Below, in pieces: positions 42,192-53,300 of a DNA stretch of 64,000 nt. The stretch covers positions 682,001-746,000 of the forward strand of contig NZ_JAFFHZ010000001.1 of assembly GCF_017052585.1 (NCBI RefSeq). The letters run 5' to 3'. Within the stretch, counting starts at the first letter, position 1; the number at the start of each line of letters is the position of its first letter. Source of the stretch: Paenibacillus apiarius. Its GTDB lineage: Bacteria; Bacillota; Bacilli; Paenibacillales; Paenibacillaceae. The translations under genes and the position numbers were made by a program. The notes under the pieces were generated by a model that made no database searches, was not told where the DNA came from, and was given only the letters and a program-made list of their open reading frames with translations.

Positions 42192-43520
42192 GTGGCGGAA
42201 ATTAAAGTACCCGAATTGGGAGAATCCATCACGGAAGGCACATTGCACAAGTGGCACGTTCAAGAAGGCGAGGCAGTTCGCTTCGGCGATGTTCTTGCAG
42301 AATTGGAAACAGACAAAGTAAATCTTGAAATCAGCGCGGAGGAAGACGGAATTGTGGAACGCATCGCGCGGCAAGCAGGCGAGAATGTAGCCGTTGGCGA
42401 GGTCATCGGCATCATCGGCGCCCAATCGTCAGCCGCACACGGCGGAAATCCGCCAGCCGCGGATGAGAAGCCGGGCGACGGCAAACCAGCCGATGCGAAT
42501 GCGGACAGCGCGGCCGCGATGAACGGCAGCACGGCTGCTGTGCCTGCAGTTGCGATGGAAGCGAGCGAGGAACGGGGCGGCGACTTTCATGCGACGCCGT
42601 CCGCCCGCAAGCTGGCAAGAGAGCAAGGAATCGACTTGCGGAATATCCGTCCGCAGGATCCGGTCGGCCGTATCCGCGAGGAAGACGTGCAGGCGCATGC
42701 CGCTTCCGGCGAGACGGTGGCGAAGGAAGCGGGAGGCCAGCGTTCCCCTGCGCCAGCAGCGCCTAAAGCCGCAGCTCCGGCGGCGCCGCCGGTTGCCGGA
42801 ATGCAGGATACGATGGCCAAGCCAGCCGAACGAGTCCGGATGTCCCGGCGCCGCCAGACCATTGCCAAGCGCCTTGTGGAAGCGCAGCAGACGGCAGCAA
42901 TGCTAACGACCTTCAACGAAGTTGACATGACGGCCATTATGGATATCCGCAAACGGCGCAAAACGTCGTTCCGCGAGAAGCATGACGTAGGGCTTGGCTT
43001 TATGTCGTTCTTCACGAAAGCGGTCGTCGGCGCGCTCAAGGCGTATCCGCTGCTGAACGCCGAAATCGATGGTGAAGACATCATCATGAAAAAATATTAT
43101 GACATCGGCATTGCCGTAGCCGCCAAAGAAGGCTTGGTCGTACCGGTTGTCCGGGACGCGGATCGGCTCGGCTTCGCTGCAATCGAGAAGCAGATTGGCA
43201 ATCTGGCGGAGAAAGCCCGCACCAATTCGCTGACACTGTCCGAGCTGCAGGGCGGGACATTTACGATAACGAACGGCGGTGTGTTCGGCTCGTTGCTGTC
43301 CACGCCGATTCTGAATTCGCCGCAGGTCGGTATTCTCGGCATGCATACGATACAGCTGCGCCCAGTCGCCATTGATGAAGAACGGACCGTGAACCGGCCG
43401 ATGATGTATATCGCCCTCTCCTACGACCACCGCATCGTCGACGGAGCAGAAGCCGTTAGCTTTTTAAGAACGGTGAAAGAATTGCTCGAGGATCCGGAAA
43501 AGCTGCTCCTGGAAGGGTAA
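42192..43520 (+). CDS. sucB: 2-oxoglutarate dehydrogenase E2, dihydrolipoyl succinyltransferase
   Basis: 442 residues from GTG 42192 behind GGGAGGTAGCGG. Lipoyl domain at residues 1-76 with the lipoyl lysine in [16 protein letters not shown]; Ala/Pro/Gly linker; E3-binding domain near 138-172 ([20 protein letters not shown]); catalytic domain with the active-site motif [18 protein letters not shown] near the end. It forms the core of the complex with SucA and a dihydrolipoamide dehydrogenase coded elsewhere. ATG 42153 is in frame but lacks a ribosome site. Confidence 0.96.
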   Translation: MAEIKVPELGESITEGTLHKWHVQEGEAVRFGDVLAELETDKVNLEISAEEDGIVERIARQAGENVAVGEVIGIIGAQSSAAHGGNPPAADEKPGDGKPADANADSAAAMNGSTAAVPAVAMEASEERGGDFHATPSARKLAREQGIDLRNIRPQDPVGRIREEDVQAHAASGETVAKEAGGQRSPAPAAPKAAAPAAPPVAGMQDTMAKPAERVRMSRRRQTIAKRLVEAQQTAAMLTTFNEVDMTAIMDIRKRRKTSFREKHDVGLGFMSFFTKAVVGALKAYPLLNAEIDGEDIIMKKYYDIGIAVAAKEGLVVPVVRDADRLGFAAIEKQIGNLAEKARTNSLTLSELQGGTFTITNGGVFGSLLSTPILNSPQVGILGMHTIQLRPVAIDEERTVNRPMMYIALSYDHRIVDGAEAVSFLRTVKELLEDPEKLLLEG

Positions 43521-43536
43521 AAATGAGAAAAATAGG

Positions 43537-43566
43537 AAAGCCGCCGATCCAATCGGCGGCTTTCTG
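43537..43566 (+). terminator. Terminator of sucA-sucB
   Basis: AAAGCCGCCGAT (43537-43548) pairs perfectly with ATCGGCGGCTTT (43552-43563); the T tract is part of the stem end. Followed by CTG. Confidence 0.75.
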
Positions 43567-43627
43567 AACCTATCGAGAAGCTTGCGGGATTTCCGCTCCC
43601 GCCGTTGCCGGCTGCAAGTCATGTCAG

Positions 43628-43816
43628 TTACAGATGCTTGTCCGTATCTGGCCGCTCGTCAGGAACGGTGTCCTCGTTCGAGGTGCCTGCCTGTTCCAGC
43701 TTTTCCGTTCGCAGTGTATGGAGAATCCTCATCAGTTCTGTAATTTCACTCTGATTTTTATTGTTTTTTTGCATTAGAGTCAGCTTCTGTTCCAATCTGT
43801 CTAACTTGCTGTTCAT
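43628..43816 (-). CDS. Small coiled-coil protein of unknown function
   Basis: 62 residues, highly charged, with heptad-like leucines in NSKLDRLEQKLTLMQ and ITELMRILHTLRTEKLEQAG, then a polar tail. The start is well supported: GGGAGGATAGAA before ATG 43816. No family recognised; a short soluble helix pair is likely. It converges on the sucAB terminator and is probably transcribed alone. Confidence 0.7.
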   Translation of the reverse strand: MNSKLDRLEQKLTLMQKNNKNQSEITELMRILHTLRTEKLEQAGTSNEDTVPDERPDTDKHL

Positions 43817-44044
43817 TTCTATCCTCCCGGCATCTTTCCTATCATAGGATTATATGCGTTGGAGGCCTATCTGTTTCTGTATGAACGAAGGAAATAATAC
43901 CCACCCCAACGATTCCCGTATCGCCTAGGCGCTCTACGCTGTGTCCGAGTGATGCCCCTTCTGAACGAGAGGGAGAATGGAGAGAAGGACTTGACAGCGT
44001 TACATTACTGGCTGGAAATAGCCTTTCGTTCAAATTATATAGCA

Positions 44045-44524
44045 TTACGCATGCGCCTTAAATAGCGCGTGAAGCGCAGAAGCATGCCTGTCCTTCGGGA
44101 TGATTAGCGCCATATTCTCTGCGAAGTAAACGAAAAACCGCTTCCGGCTTTCTGCCACCTTATATACCTCGCTCCACGCATAGCTGCTCTCCGTTCCATC
44201 TGTCTGCAGACGAATGCCTTCATCGGAGAGTTGGACATCATACTGATGCGCAGCGGCGTCTTGGCCAAATGACTTACCCATTACAATCCGCATCAACATA
44301 AAGTACAGCGCCCCCATTGCACCGTTTACCACAATGATGACAGGCACCATCCACTTCCACTCGTCCAGCCCCGCCCGAAATCCAGTAATGACGAACAAGA
44401 TGACGAGAAGTACGATGTTCAATAAGCTTGCCATCTTGAGCAATGGCTTCTTGATGAATTGAAACTGATAGTCCATAAAATCTTGAATGGTTAGCCGATA
44501 TTTGAGCCGTATGGTGCTATCCAT
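44045..44524 (-). CDS. YcxB-like membrane-associated protein
   Basis: 159 residues. After a polar start (MDSTIRLKYRLTIQDFMDYQ) two helices follow near 40-58 and 66-87 (LLNIVLLVILFVITGF; MVPVIIVVNGAMGALYFML), then a C-terminal domain with IRLQTDGTESSYAWSEVYKV and FFVYFAENMALIIPKD, the pattern of YcxB-like proteins. Function unknown. ATG 44524 follows GAGAGGAGATACAT. It is downstream of fxsA on the same strand. Confidence 0.75.
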   Translation of the reverse strand: MDSTIRLKYRLTIQDFMDYQFQFIKKPLLKMASLLNIVLLVILFVITGFRAGLDEWKWMVPVIIVVNGAMGALYFMLMRIVMGKSFGQDAAAHQYDVQLSDEGIRLQTDGTESSYAWSEVYKVAESRKRFFVYFAENMALIIPKDRHASALHALFKAHA

Positions 44525-44623
44525 ATGTATCTCCTCTCTGACCGGCACCGCAATCTGATGAAGCTGAAACAGCCTATTCACGATTGTGCATAGGCTGCTG
44601 TGCTTCAATTGCAATACCGTCTT

Positions 44624-45025
44624 CTAGAAGCGGCGAAAATAAATGAAATTGCCGTCCTTCATTTTTTTCTCGATCCATTTCAACAAATAGTACCTGTATA
44701 ATGGCCGGGTTAGAGGGAAGACGAGCGTAAAGCCGAGGATATCCGTGAAGAACCCCGGGGTTAAGAGCAGAATGCCCCCCGCCATAATGCATAAGCCGTC
44801 AATGACTGCGCGCCCTGGTATTTGCTTGGATTGGAGCTGCCTCTGGGCTTCGCCCCACACTTGGGCCGCTTCATGGCGCGCTATAATCGCTCCGATTACA
44901 CTCGTCAGCAAAATAAGCAAAAACGTGTTCCAGCCCCCCACCCAGCCGCTTACCAAGACGAAACCATACACTTCCAATGCGGGTATTAATGTAAGGATGA
45001 TAAGTATCCATACGATTGGATTCAT
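44624..45025 (-). CDS. fxsA: FxsA-family membrane protein (YtwI)
   Basis: 133 residues with helices near 3-20, 27-47 and 70-100. The family motif TSVIGAIIARHEAAQVWGEA and LCIMAGGILLLTPGFFTDIL are intact. E. coli FxsA relieves phage T7 exclusion by F; its normal role is unclear. B. subtilis YtwI is the same family and lies between citZ and pyk, as here. ATG 45025 follows GGAGGGAACGCAGG. Confidence 0.88.
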   Translation of the reverse strand: MNPIVWILIILTLIPALEVYGFVLVSGWVGGWNTFLLILLTSVIGAIIARHEAAQVWGEAQRQLQSKQIPGRAVIDGLCIMAGGILLLTPGFFTDILGFTLVFPLTRPLYRYYLLKWIEKKMKDGNFIYFRRF

Positions 45026-45134
45026 CCTGCGTTCCCTCCTTCCCATAATTAAGCTATTTTATCATGCCCACGGTTGTTAACAGCCATGTGTATAGGGGCA
45101 TGCATGGCGTATGGCGTATCGTATGACTTCATAG

Positions 45135-45632
45135 TCAGTCGTGTGTAACGGATTCAAGCAGTGTCCAGATATCCTTCGCTTCCCGTTCAATACGTACCGG
45201 ACGCCAATTCGAATTCAGCCAGGCAAGAGTTGTCGCCCCTTCTACCAGCCGCTCGCCAATGGGCTCTGCATGCCAGCCTTGCTGTGCCGTCCGGTCTGCT
45301 TCCGCTTCGCCTACGCGGCATACAACCGACGCAAAGGTCATGCGCAATGGCGAACGTTGCTCCAGCCGGGTATAAACCATAATCACATCGTCATACAATG
45401 CCGGTCGCTTGAAGGCAACCTGCAAATCAACGACCGGAAGCATCAGCCCCCGTGCCTCCAATTCACGGTAGCTCAAGCCTAGCGCGCGAATCCATTCCGT
45501 ACGTCCAACTTCAAACCAAGTGATATAATTACCGTGAAAGACCACTTTCATACTATCCGTCTCTTGATAGCGGACGCGAAGCGGAAACCCGTACCAAGAG
45601 CAGGCCGCAGACGGAGACGATGTTGGAGACAT
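45135..45632 (-). CDS. Acyl-CoA thioesterase, YbgC/4HBT hotdog family
   Basis: 165 residues with the 4-hydroxybenzoyl-CoA thioesterase type hotdog fold. The catalytic region RVRYQETDSMKVVFHGNYIT carries the Asp-equivalent and the VVFHGNYITWFEVGRTEWI helix. Hydrolyses acyl-CoA thioesters; chain length not readable. RBS GGGGGTGTAGCA before ATG 45632. A separate gene just after pyk on the same strand. Confidence 0.85.
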   Translation of the reverse strand: MSPTSSPSAACSWYGFPLRVRYQETDSMKVVFHGNYITWFEVGRTEWIRALGLSYRELEARGLMLPVVDLQVAFKRPALYDDVIMVYTRLEQRSPLRMTFASVVCRVGEAEADRTAQQGWHAEPIGERLVEGATTLAWLNSNWRPVRIEREAKDIWTLLESVTHD

Positions 45633-45724
45633 TGCTACACCCCCTATTTTAATGTATACGTATCATCCTTACAAATGTAACAGACTTCATTTTGGTACTT
45701 CAAATATCATGTAACAGGCTTATC

Positions 45725-45761
45725 AAATAACAGAAGCAATGGCATACCGCCATTGCTTCTG
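45725..45761 (-). terminator. Terminator of pyk
   Basis: CAGAAGCAATGGC (45731-45743) pairs perfectly with GCCATTGCTTCTG (45749-45761). The minus strand then reads TTATTTGATAA, a modest T tract. Confidence 0.7.
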
Positions 45762-45795
45762 TCGTCGTGCATTCTATTATATAATCGGCCTGGCC

Positions 45796-47223
45796 TTAGC
45801 AGCTTTTACCGATTTGGCTTACTTTTACGAGGTTCGTGGAACCCGCGCAGCTAGTCGGAACACCAGCCGTAATCACAACCAAGTCTCCCTCGGAAACGAT
45901 GCCTGTATTTACGCCGCCGCAAACCGCAACGTCGAACATTTCGTCCGTGGAGGAAGCCTGTTCCACTTTCACCGGCACGACACCCCATGTCAGGGACAAT
46001 CCGCGCATCACTTGCTCGGATGGAGTCGCAGCAATGATTGGCGCTTTTGGACGATATTTCGATACCATGCGCGCCGTATATCCGGTTTGCGTGGAGCTGA
46101 TGATCGCCTTTGCATTCAAGTCAAGCGCCGTATTTGCTACAGCTTGGCTGATTGCATCCGTAACCGTCATTTGTTGCTTCAAGCTTTGTTTAATTAAAAT
46201 TTCACGATATTCCAATGCGGATTCTGCTTTTTCCGCGATGCGGGACATCGTCAGAACGGATTCAACCGGATATTTCCCTGCAGCCGTTTCACCGGACAGC
46301 ATGATTGCGTCCGTGCCGTCGAAGATAGCGTTCGCCACGTCACTTGCTTCTGCGCGTGTTGGGCGAGGGTTGCGCTGCATGGAATCGAGCATTTGCGTCG
46401 CTGTAATAACCGGCTTGCCTACGAGGTTGCACTTTTCAATCATTCTCTTCTGCACAAGCGGCACTTCTTCCGCAGGAATCTCGACACCGAGGTCACCGCG
46501 AGCAACCATCAAGCCGTCAGAAGCTTCCAAGATTTCATCCAAGTTGTCAACGCCTTCTTGGTTTTCAATCTTCGAAATGATTTGGATATGTTTAGCGTTA
46601 TGCTTGTCCAACAAATTGCGGATTTCCATAACGTCGCTTGCTTTACGTACGAAAGAGGCAGCAATGAAATCAACCCCTTGTTCAATACCGAAGATGATGT
46701 CATTTGCATCCTTCTCCGTAATGCCCGGAAGCGAGATTTTAACGCCTGGCACGTTTACGCCTTTACGGCTCTTGATTGTGCCGCCGTTAACGATCTTGCA
46801 CTTGATTTCCGTGCCTTGAATGTCGACAACCGTCAGTCCGATGAGACCGTCATCGATAAGAATGGTCGAACCGACTTCCACATCTTGCGGCAACTCCTTA
46901 TATGTAACCGAGATGCGATCCTTGTCCCCAAGAATTTCTTCAGTCGTCAATGTTACGAATTCATCTTGCACGAGGTCAATTGGCTCCACTGCCAATTTTC
47001 CTGTGCGGATTTCCGGGCCTTTTGTATCAAGAAGAATCGCAACCGTCTTGTTTAAATCTTTGCAAGCTTGACGAATGTTCTTGATCCGGTTGCCGTGCTC
47101 GTCAAAGTCACCATGCGAAAAGTTAAGGCGAGCGACGTTCATGCCTGCCATAATCAACTTCTTCGTGTTCTCCAAGGACTCGCTGGAAGGACCGATAGTA
47201 CAAACAATTTTGGTTTTACGCAT
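45796..47223 (-). CDS. pyk: Pyruvate kinase
   Basis: Final glycolytic step, phosphoenolpyruvate plus ADP to pyruvate plus ATP. 475 residues. Landmarks: [37 protein letters not shown], the catalytic-lysine region [17 protein letters not shown] and [40 protein letters not shown]. It lacks the extra C-terminal PEP-utiliser-like domain present in Bacillus/Geobacillus pyruvate kinases. ATG 47223 follows TTGGAGGAAGCCCAT. It lies after accA with only 159 bases between; pfkA is not there. Confidence 0.97.
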   Translation of the reverse strand: MRKTKIVCTIGPSSESLENTKKLIMAGMNVARLNFSHGDFDEHGNRIKNIRQACKDLNKTVAILLDTKGPEIRTGKLAVEPIDLVQDEFVTLTTEEILGDKDRISVTYKELPQDVEVGSTILIDDGLIGLTVVDIQGTEIKCKIVNGGTIKSRKGVNVPGVKISLPGITEKDANDIIFGIEQGVDFIAASFVRKASDVMEIRNLLDKHNAKHIQIISKIENQEGVDNLDEILEASDGLMVARGDLGVEIPAEEVPLVQKRMIEKCNLVGKPVITATQMLDSMQRNPRPTRAEASDVANAIFDGTDAIMLSGETAAGKYPVESVLTMSRIAEKAESALEYREILIKQSLKQQMTVTDAISQAVANTALDLNAKAIISSTQTGYTARMVSKYRPKAPIIAATPSEQVMRGLSLTWGVVPVKVEQASSTDEMFDVAVCGGVNTGIVSEGDLVVITAGVPTSCAGSTNLVKVSQIGKSC

Positions 47224-47382
47224 ATGGGCTTCCTCCAATTGTGGGCTCTCTAATATCTCTAGTTTGTATTTTTAAACAAGGCTCTCATCTATCTAATTTA
47301 CTATACTCAACAAAATTTGTATATGAAGATTATCATATTTATAAGCTTTACCAATAAACACCTTTTTTATGATGAAAATAAA

Positions 47383-48348
47383 TCATACTCGTTCGCGCGT
47401 TGCGAACTTGCCGATTTTACGGAATTTGCCATAGCGATCTTCGCGGAGCTCGTCCGCAGAGAACTGCATAAGCTCCGAGAGATGACGCCACACCGCGTCT
47501 TTCACATTCACGGCCGCCGCTTCGACATCCTTGTGCGCGCCGCCCTGAGGCTCGGGAATAATTTCCTCAATGACATCCATCTCTTTCAGATCGGCTGCGG
47601 TAATCTTCATCGCTTCCGCGGCCTGCTCTGCCCTCGAAGCATCCTTCCACAGGATAGAGGCCGCGCCATTCGGCGAGATGGCGGCATAGATGGCATTCTC
47701 CAGCATAAGCACGCGGTTCCCAACGCCAAGCGCCAACGCGCCTCCGCTGCCGCCTTCACCGATCACGACACAGATGACGGGCACGCCCAGCAGCGTCATA
47801 TCACGCAAATTGCGGGCAATTGCTTCCGATTGTCCGCGCTCTTCCGCCGTATTCCCTGGGTAAGCGCCTTTGGTGTCGATGAACGTAATAATCGGACGCT
47901 TGAACTTGTCCGCTTGCTGCATGAGCCGCAACGCTTTGCGGAACCCTTCCGGGTGCGGGCTGCCGAAGAAGCGCGCAATATTTTCCTTCGTATCCTTGCC
48001 GCGCTGGTGGCCGATAACGGTTACCGGGATCCCGTTTAACCGCGCCAGGCCGCCGACGATGGCCATGTCGTCACCGAATAGCCGATCACCGTGCAGCTCA
48101 ATGAAATCGGTAAAAATATGCTGAATGAAATCAAGCGTGGTTGGACGCTGATGATGTCTCGCCAAGTGCATCTTTTGCGATGGGGAGATGTTGGTATAAA
48201 TCTCTTCAGCCAACTTGGCGTAACGCTCCTCCAACCGGGCGATTTCTTCGGTAAAGTCAATATTTTTCTCCTCTCCGAATCGTTTCAATTCGGCAATTTT
48301 CTGCTTCAACTCCACCAAAGGCTGCTCGAACGGAAGCTCACCCGCCAT
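47383..48348 (-). CDS. accA: Acetyl-CoA carboxylase carboxyltransferase subunit alpha
   Basis: With AccD transfers carboxyl from carboxybiotin to acetyl-CoA, giving malonyl-CoA for fatty acid synthesis. 321 residues, usual length. Conserved: [60 protein letters not shown] and [18 protein letters not shown]. The start overlaps the end of accD by 11 bases, so the two are translationally coupled for equal dosage. Confidence 0.97.
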   Translation of the reverse strand: MAGELPFEQPLVELKQKIAELKRFGEEKNIDFTEEIARLEERYAKLAEEIYTNISPSQKMHLARHHQRPTTLDFIQHIFTDFIELHGDRLFGDDMAIVGGLARLNGIPVTVIGHQRGKDTKENIARFFGSPHPEGFRKALRLMQQADKFKRPIITFIDTKGAYPGNTAEERGQSEAIARNLRDMTLLGVPVICVVIGEGGSGGALALGVGNRVLMLENAIYAAISPNGAASILWKDASRAEQAAEAMKITAADLKEMDVIEEIIPEPQGGAHKDVEAAAVNVKDAVWRHLSELMQFSADELREDRYGKFRKIGKFATRERV

Positions 48349-49219
48349 GCGTCACATCTCCTTTCACCGTATGCAATTCAATAAGCTTGATCAAGGTTTG
48401 GCGCATGTCCTTGCGCGGCACCACCAAATCAATCTGCCCATGCTTCATGTTGAACTCCGCCGTTTGGAACTCGTCAGGCAGCTTCTGCCGTATGGTCTGC
48501 TCGATGACGATGCGTCCCGCAAACCCGACCAGGGCTCCCGGTTCCGCAAGGTTGATATCGCCGAGCATGCCGAAGCTGGCGGACACGCCGCCCGTCGTCG
48601 GATCGGTAAATACCGAAATATACAATCCGCCTGCCTCGTGCAGCTTGGCCAAGGCAGCGCTCGTCTTCGCCATTTGCATGAGGCTCAATATGCTTTCCTG
48701 CATACGCGCCCCGCCCGATGTCGAGAAGATAATGAGCGGATATTGCTTCTGCATGGCAGTTTCGATAGCCCGCGTTATTTTTTCGCCGACGACCGATCCC
48801 ATGCTTCCGGTAAAGAAATTAAAGCTCATGACGGCGACTACGACAGGAAATCCGCCGATCGTGCCCTCGCCTGTAATGACCGCTTCGTCCAATCCCGATT
48901 TGGCTTGCTGTTGCTTCAGCTTCTTCATATAGTCCGGGAAGCCGAGCGGATCCTCGGAGACGATATCCGTGTCGTATTCAAAGAAACGGCCTTCGTCCAA
49001 GGTCATTTCAATGCGCTCAAGCGCGTTCAGACGCAAATGATGCCCACAGTGCGAGCATACCTTAAGGTTTTTTTCCAACTCTTTGTGATATTGAATCGTG
49101 CCGCATTTCGGGCATTTGTTCATCAAACCTTCGGGTATCTCGCGTTTGGGGCGATCATCATGCACAGATGCGGATGGCACCGTTGCGTACTTTTTCTTTT
49201 GAAATAAGTCTTTAAACAC
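48338..49219 (-). CDS. accD: Acetyl-CoA carboxylase carboxyltransferase subunit beta
   Basis: 293 residues. N-terminal zinc ribbon: [18 protein letters not shown] and VCSHCGHH, about residues 33-60. The carboxyltransferase crotonase-like core follows ([57 protein letters not shown]). It acts with AccA, which it overlaps by 11 bases. It starts a short accD-accA unit. Confidence 0.97.
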   Translation of the reverse strand: MFKDLFQKKKYATVPSASVHDDRPKREIPEGLMNKCPKCGTIQYHKELEKNLKVCSHCGHHLRLNALERIEMTLDEGRFFEYDTDIVSEDPLGFPDYMKKLKQQQAKSGLDEAVITGEGTIGGFPVVVAVMSFNFFTGSMGSVVGEKITRAIETAMQKQYPLIIFSTSGGARMQESILSLMQMAKTSAALAKLHEAGGLYISVFTDPTTGGVSASFGMLGDINLAEPGALVGFAGRIVIEQTIRQKLPDEFQTAEFNMKHGQIDLVVPRKDMRQTLIKLIELHTVKGDVTHGG

Positions 49220-49305
49220 CCGTTACACCTCTTTAGGCGTGATTTCTCCATGCTACCGAGACATACTTAGGTCCACAGCCGGAGATTGTCCTAACCGTAA
49301 ACAAC

Positions 49306-49348
49306 AAAAATCGGCTGTTTGAACAACGTGACGTTCGTCAATCAGCCG
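49306..49348 (-). terminator. Possible terminator after the 62-residue protein gene
   Basis: CGGCTG (49312-49317) and CAGCCG (49343-49348) with GACG/CGTC pairs inside; the minus strand continues ATTTTTG. Stem is short, so confidence is limited. Confidence 0.45.
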
Positions 49349-49350
49349 CA

Positions 49351-49539
49351 TCATGCATGCAAAATCGAATTGAGCACTTCCTGAACTTCTTCGATTTCTC
49401 CGGAAGGCACTAAAATTTCAAACTGTTGTTTGGAAAGATGGATGGGACGGATCTGAACAAGAAACCCTTCCTCCGTCAATCTGGTCTGAATCTTGTCTGC
49501 TAATTTGGCAGTCGGTGCGATGTAGATAACGGTCCACAT
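49351..49539 (-). CDS. Small conserved-looking protein, unknown
   Basis: 62 residues with a beta-alpha-beta look: MWTVIYIAPTAKLADKIQTR, then EGFLVQIRPIHLSKQQFEIL and a final helix EEVQEVLNSILHA. This resembles the short DUF2007-like or ACT-like folds but I cannot name a family. RBS AGGGGGGTCTCACGC before ATG 49539. Upstream of accD on the same strand, separated by 131 bases and a likely terminator. Confidence 0.7.
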   Translation of the reverse strand: MWTVIYIAPTAKLADKIQTRLTEEGFLVQIRPIHLSKQQFEILVPSGEIEEVQEVLNSILHA

Positions 49540-49747
49540 GCGCGTGAGACCCCCCTAACGTTCCAATACGGCTCATATAATGCCATAATGATAACATAAT
49601 TGACATTTTCACCGCAACCAAATCCATGACAATCATGCTATGAACAAATGCACAAATGAATAGAATAAGCAAATACGACGTTAAATTACATCTTTCGACA
49701 GCCCCTAAATGAAGTACGTGAGCGAAAAGGAGTTGTTTGAACAAGCT

Positions 49748-50224
49748 TTATACGTTCGCATCATAACTTTTGTGCGCGATGCGTGCCGAAGCCGCAGCTG
49801 CCAATCCGGCCACGAGATCATCCAAGAAGACGTGAATTTGCTGCTCATTCGCATTCAAATGTTGAATCACGCCGATTTTCGCCTTATCCAAATAGCCGAA
49901 GCTCGTCAGCCCAATCATACCATACACGCTCGTAATGCCCAGCGCCAGCGTTTCATCCACCCCGTACAGCGGCTCATCCGCCTCCATTACCGCCTGCAGC
50001 GGTTCCGGCAGAAGCTTCTGCTCCGCTAACCAGTCAAGCGCAATTCCCGTCATTAACGTATACTGGACTTCACGTTTTTGAATGACGGCCTTGACGCTGT
50101 CCATGCAATCCGCAAGCGTTAAGGAAGCATTATAAGGCAACTGCAGCTGAAGGACGATCTCCGCAATCGATTCAAGCTCGACTCCGCGCCGTTCCAGCCA
50201 CTGTACCGCAATATCGGACGTCAA
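49748..50224 (-). CDS. pgpA: PgpA-family phosphatidylglycerophosphatase A (YutG-like)
   Basis: 158 residues. The conserved end TSFGYLDKAKIGVIQHLN and QQIHVFLDDLVAGLAAAASA identifies the PgpA/YutG family. Enzymes of this family dephosphorylate phosphatidylglycerol phosphate in E. coli; Gram-positive YutG types are shorter and their role is less sure. No strong membrane helix is visible. The N-terminal half (about residues 1-60) is the helical segment typical of the YutG subgroup. Located after dnaE's end, transcribed in the same direction as dnaE. Confidence 0.8.
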   Translation of the reverse strand: MTSDIAVQWLERRGVELESIAEIVLQLQLPYNASLTLADCMDSVKAVIQKREVQYTLMTGIALDWLAEQKLLPEPLQAVMEADEPLYGVDETLALGITSVYGMIGLTSFGYLDKAKIGVIQHLNANEQQIHVFLDDLVAGLAAAASARIAHKSYDANV

Positions 50225-50329
50225 CGAAATCCCCTCCCTTTACCCCGTCTCTCCGTGACTTGTCTCTTCATGAACAGGGCGTATCTAAAATGTATGCAAG
50301 CGGGAGGGGAAACGTTCATGCCATTAATA

Positions 50330-53300
50330 TTATTTAACACGAACGGTGCCATCGCCGAATATGGCTTCGATCTGTTTGAACAGCTCCGGGGAAGGCTTTA
50401 AAGCGTATGCCTCGTTCAGCGCGATCAACTGCTGCTCGCGCTCATAGAACAGCACGGTCGGCAGCGGTCCGGGGCGCGTCTTCAGGAGCTGCTTCAGCTC
50501 CTGCAAGAGCTCCGGCCGTTCGCGATCGGCCGTTATCTTGATGTACACGCGCTGAGCCCCCGAACGCGCGCTCGGCGTGCGGCGCTCCGCCGGCGGCCCG
50601 GCGTCTCTGCGCAGAGCAGCGGCGCCGCGCGGCGTCTCCGCACGCGCATTGCCTGCCGGGCTGGCATCGGAATGGGCCGGGCCCGGAGAGGCGACGCCCG
50701 TGCGCTCCGCAGCGCCTGCGGCGGCAAGCCCCGCACCCGCTGCCGCCCGTGGCTTAACGGCGGCTTGCTTCTCGTGCGGACTTGGCGCGCCGGGCCCGCC
50801 CTGCGGCCCGCGGCGGCGCATCGAGCCGCGCTTCACAAGCGCGGCGACGGCACGCTGCTCCAGCGGTACCGCTTCGTTCGCCAGCAGCTTGTAATCGTCA
50901 TCCTGCTGCTGCACCTTGGCTCGAACCGCGAGCAGAGCTCCCTTATGAACAAGCGGCTCCGCCCTCCGCCATACTTCGGGGAACAGCACCACTTCCGCGC
51001 GATCGATGCGGTCCTCCAGCTCGATGAACGCCATCGGCTTGCCCTTCTTCGTCATGATCGAGCGGATGGATACGACCATCCCGGCGACGATGCACTCGCT
51101 GTCATCCGGGGCGTCGTGCAGATCGACCAGCCGATCCGTTTCCACCTCGCGCAACAAATCCGTATAATCGTCCAACGGGTGCCCTGACAGATATAGTCCG
51201 AGCAGCTCCCGTTCCAGTTCCAGCTGTTCAGCCATCGTTAAAGCCGGAACGTTCGGATAATCTATCGTCCAATTGCTTACCTCGACGAACCCGAACAGCT
51301 GGATTTGCAAATCTTCCCGTTCCTTGCGCCACTTTGCCGCGGTGTCCAGCGTCTCGTCCAGCATCGTAAGCAATTGGGCGCGGTGTCCAGGCAGCATATC
51401 GAAGGCCCCCGCCTGTATAAGCGATTCGATAACCCGGCGGTTGCATACGCGCAGGTCTACCCGCTGGCAGAAATCGAGCAAATCCGCGTAGGGCTTCTCC
51501 TTGCGCTCTTGAATGATGCTCTCGATCGCGGTCGTGCCCACATTTTTAATCGCGCCGAGACCGAAGCGAATCGCCCCTTCAAGCGGCGTGAAGTGAACCA
51601 TGCTTTCGTTCACGTCGGGCGGAAGCAGCTCGATGTGCAATCTTCGGCAATCCTCGATATATTCCGCAATTTTCCGGTGGCTGCCCATATTCGCCGTCAG
51701 CATGGACGCCATGAATTCCATGGGGTAATGCGCCTTCAAATATGACGTCTGAAACGCCAGCACGCCGTATGCGGCCGCATGCGCGCGCGGGAAGCCATAG
51801 TCCGCAAACCGCACGATCATATCGTAGACCCGATTCGCCTCTTCCTCCGTATAGCCTTGACCCCGGCTGCCTTCGACAAAATGCTGGCGCTCTTTGTCGA
51901 GCACTTCGCGTTTCTTCTTGGATACGGCGCGGCGCAGCAGATCCGCTTCACCCAAGGAGAACCCCGCCATCTTGGAGGCGATGTGCATAATTTGCTCCTG
52001 ATAGACGATAATGCCGTACGTATCACGCAAAATCGCTTCCAAATCCGGGTGCGGGTATTCCACCGGCTTCAGCCCATGCTTGCTCTGAATATAATTCGGA
52101 ATAAATTCCATCGGACCCGGGCGATAAAGCGCCAGCACCGATACGATGTCCTCGAATACGGAAGGCTTAAGCTCCCGCAGCACGCGGCGCATTCCGGCCG
52201 ATTCCAGCTGGAACAGCCCTGTCGTATCACCGCGGGTGAGCAGCGCGTAGGTCGCTGCATCCGAATCGTCGAGCGCGCTCAGATCAAGCGCGGAGCCCGT
52301 GCGGCTCTTCACCCATTCCAACGTGCGCTCAATGATGGAGAGCGTGCGCAAGCCGAGAAAATCCATCTTCAGCATGCCGATCGCTTCGAGATGCTCCATC
52401 GAATACTGCGTGAGCGCAATCTCCTCCGTGCCCGCCTGCAGCGGAACGTAATGGGTCAAGGGCTCCTCGCTGATGACGACGCCAGCCGCATGCGTGGAAG
52501 CATGGCGCGGCGTACGCTCCACCTTCGATGCCATCGCCAGCAGCTCGCCAATACGCGTCTCCCGCTCCGACCATTCCCGCAGCTCGCAGCTCGTGCGCAG
52601 CGCTTTGTCCAACGTCATGCCGACCTGATTCGGAATGAGCTTGGCCACCCGGTCTGTCTCGTTGTACGGCACATTCAGCACGCGGCCGACGTCTCGCACC
52701 GCCGCGCGGGCAGCCATCGTGCCGAACGTTATGATCTGCGCTACACGGTCATGGCCATACTTATCCGCCACATAGGCAATGACTTCATCCCGGCGCTCGT
52801 CGTTGAAATCGATATCGATATCCGGCATCGTAATCCGCTCTGGATTCAAAAACCGCTCGAACAACAGCTTATATTTCAATGGATCGACATTCGTAATGCG
52901 GAGGCTGTAGGCAACGAGACTGCCCGCTGAAGAACCCCGGCCAGGCCCGGTCATGATGCCTTGCTCGTGGGCAAAGCGAATGAAATCCCAGACGATTAAG
53001 AAATAATCGGAAAACCCCATCTTCTCAATCGTGTCCAATTCATATTGCAGCCGCTCCTGAGCGCTGCGGCGGAACGCCTCCTGAGACCACTCCGTCTGGC
53101 CTGCGTAACGGCTCTGCAAGCCTTCCTCGCACAGCTGGCGCAAATATTCCGCAGCCGTCATCCCGTCCGGGATCGGTTCAAAGGCCGGCAGCACCGACGT
53201 CTCAAAGTCCAGCTCGACACGGCACTGCTCTGCGATGCGCGCCGTATTGGCGATCGCCTCGGGCACATGCCGGAACAGCGGGCCCATCTCTGCTTGAGAT

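Noticed and set aside
43842-44045. 67-codon minus-strand frame after the YcxB-like gene
   Set aside because: No ribosome site, no recognisable pattern, low-complexity Ser/Pro sequence; treated as intergenic.
51779-52930. Plus-strand open frame of 383 codons inside dnaE
   Set aside because: Antisense to the conserved polymerase core; sequence is Arg/His-rich as expected of a reverse-strand shadow, with no ribosome site or family motif.
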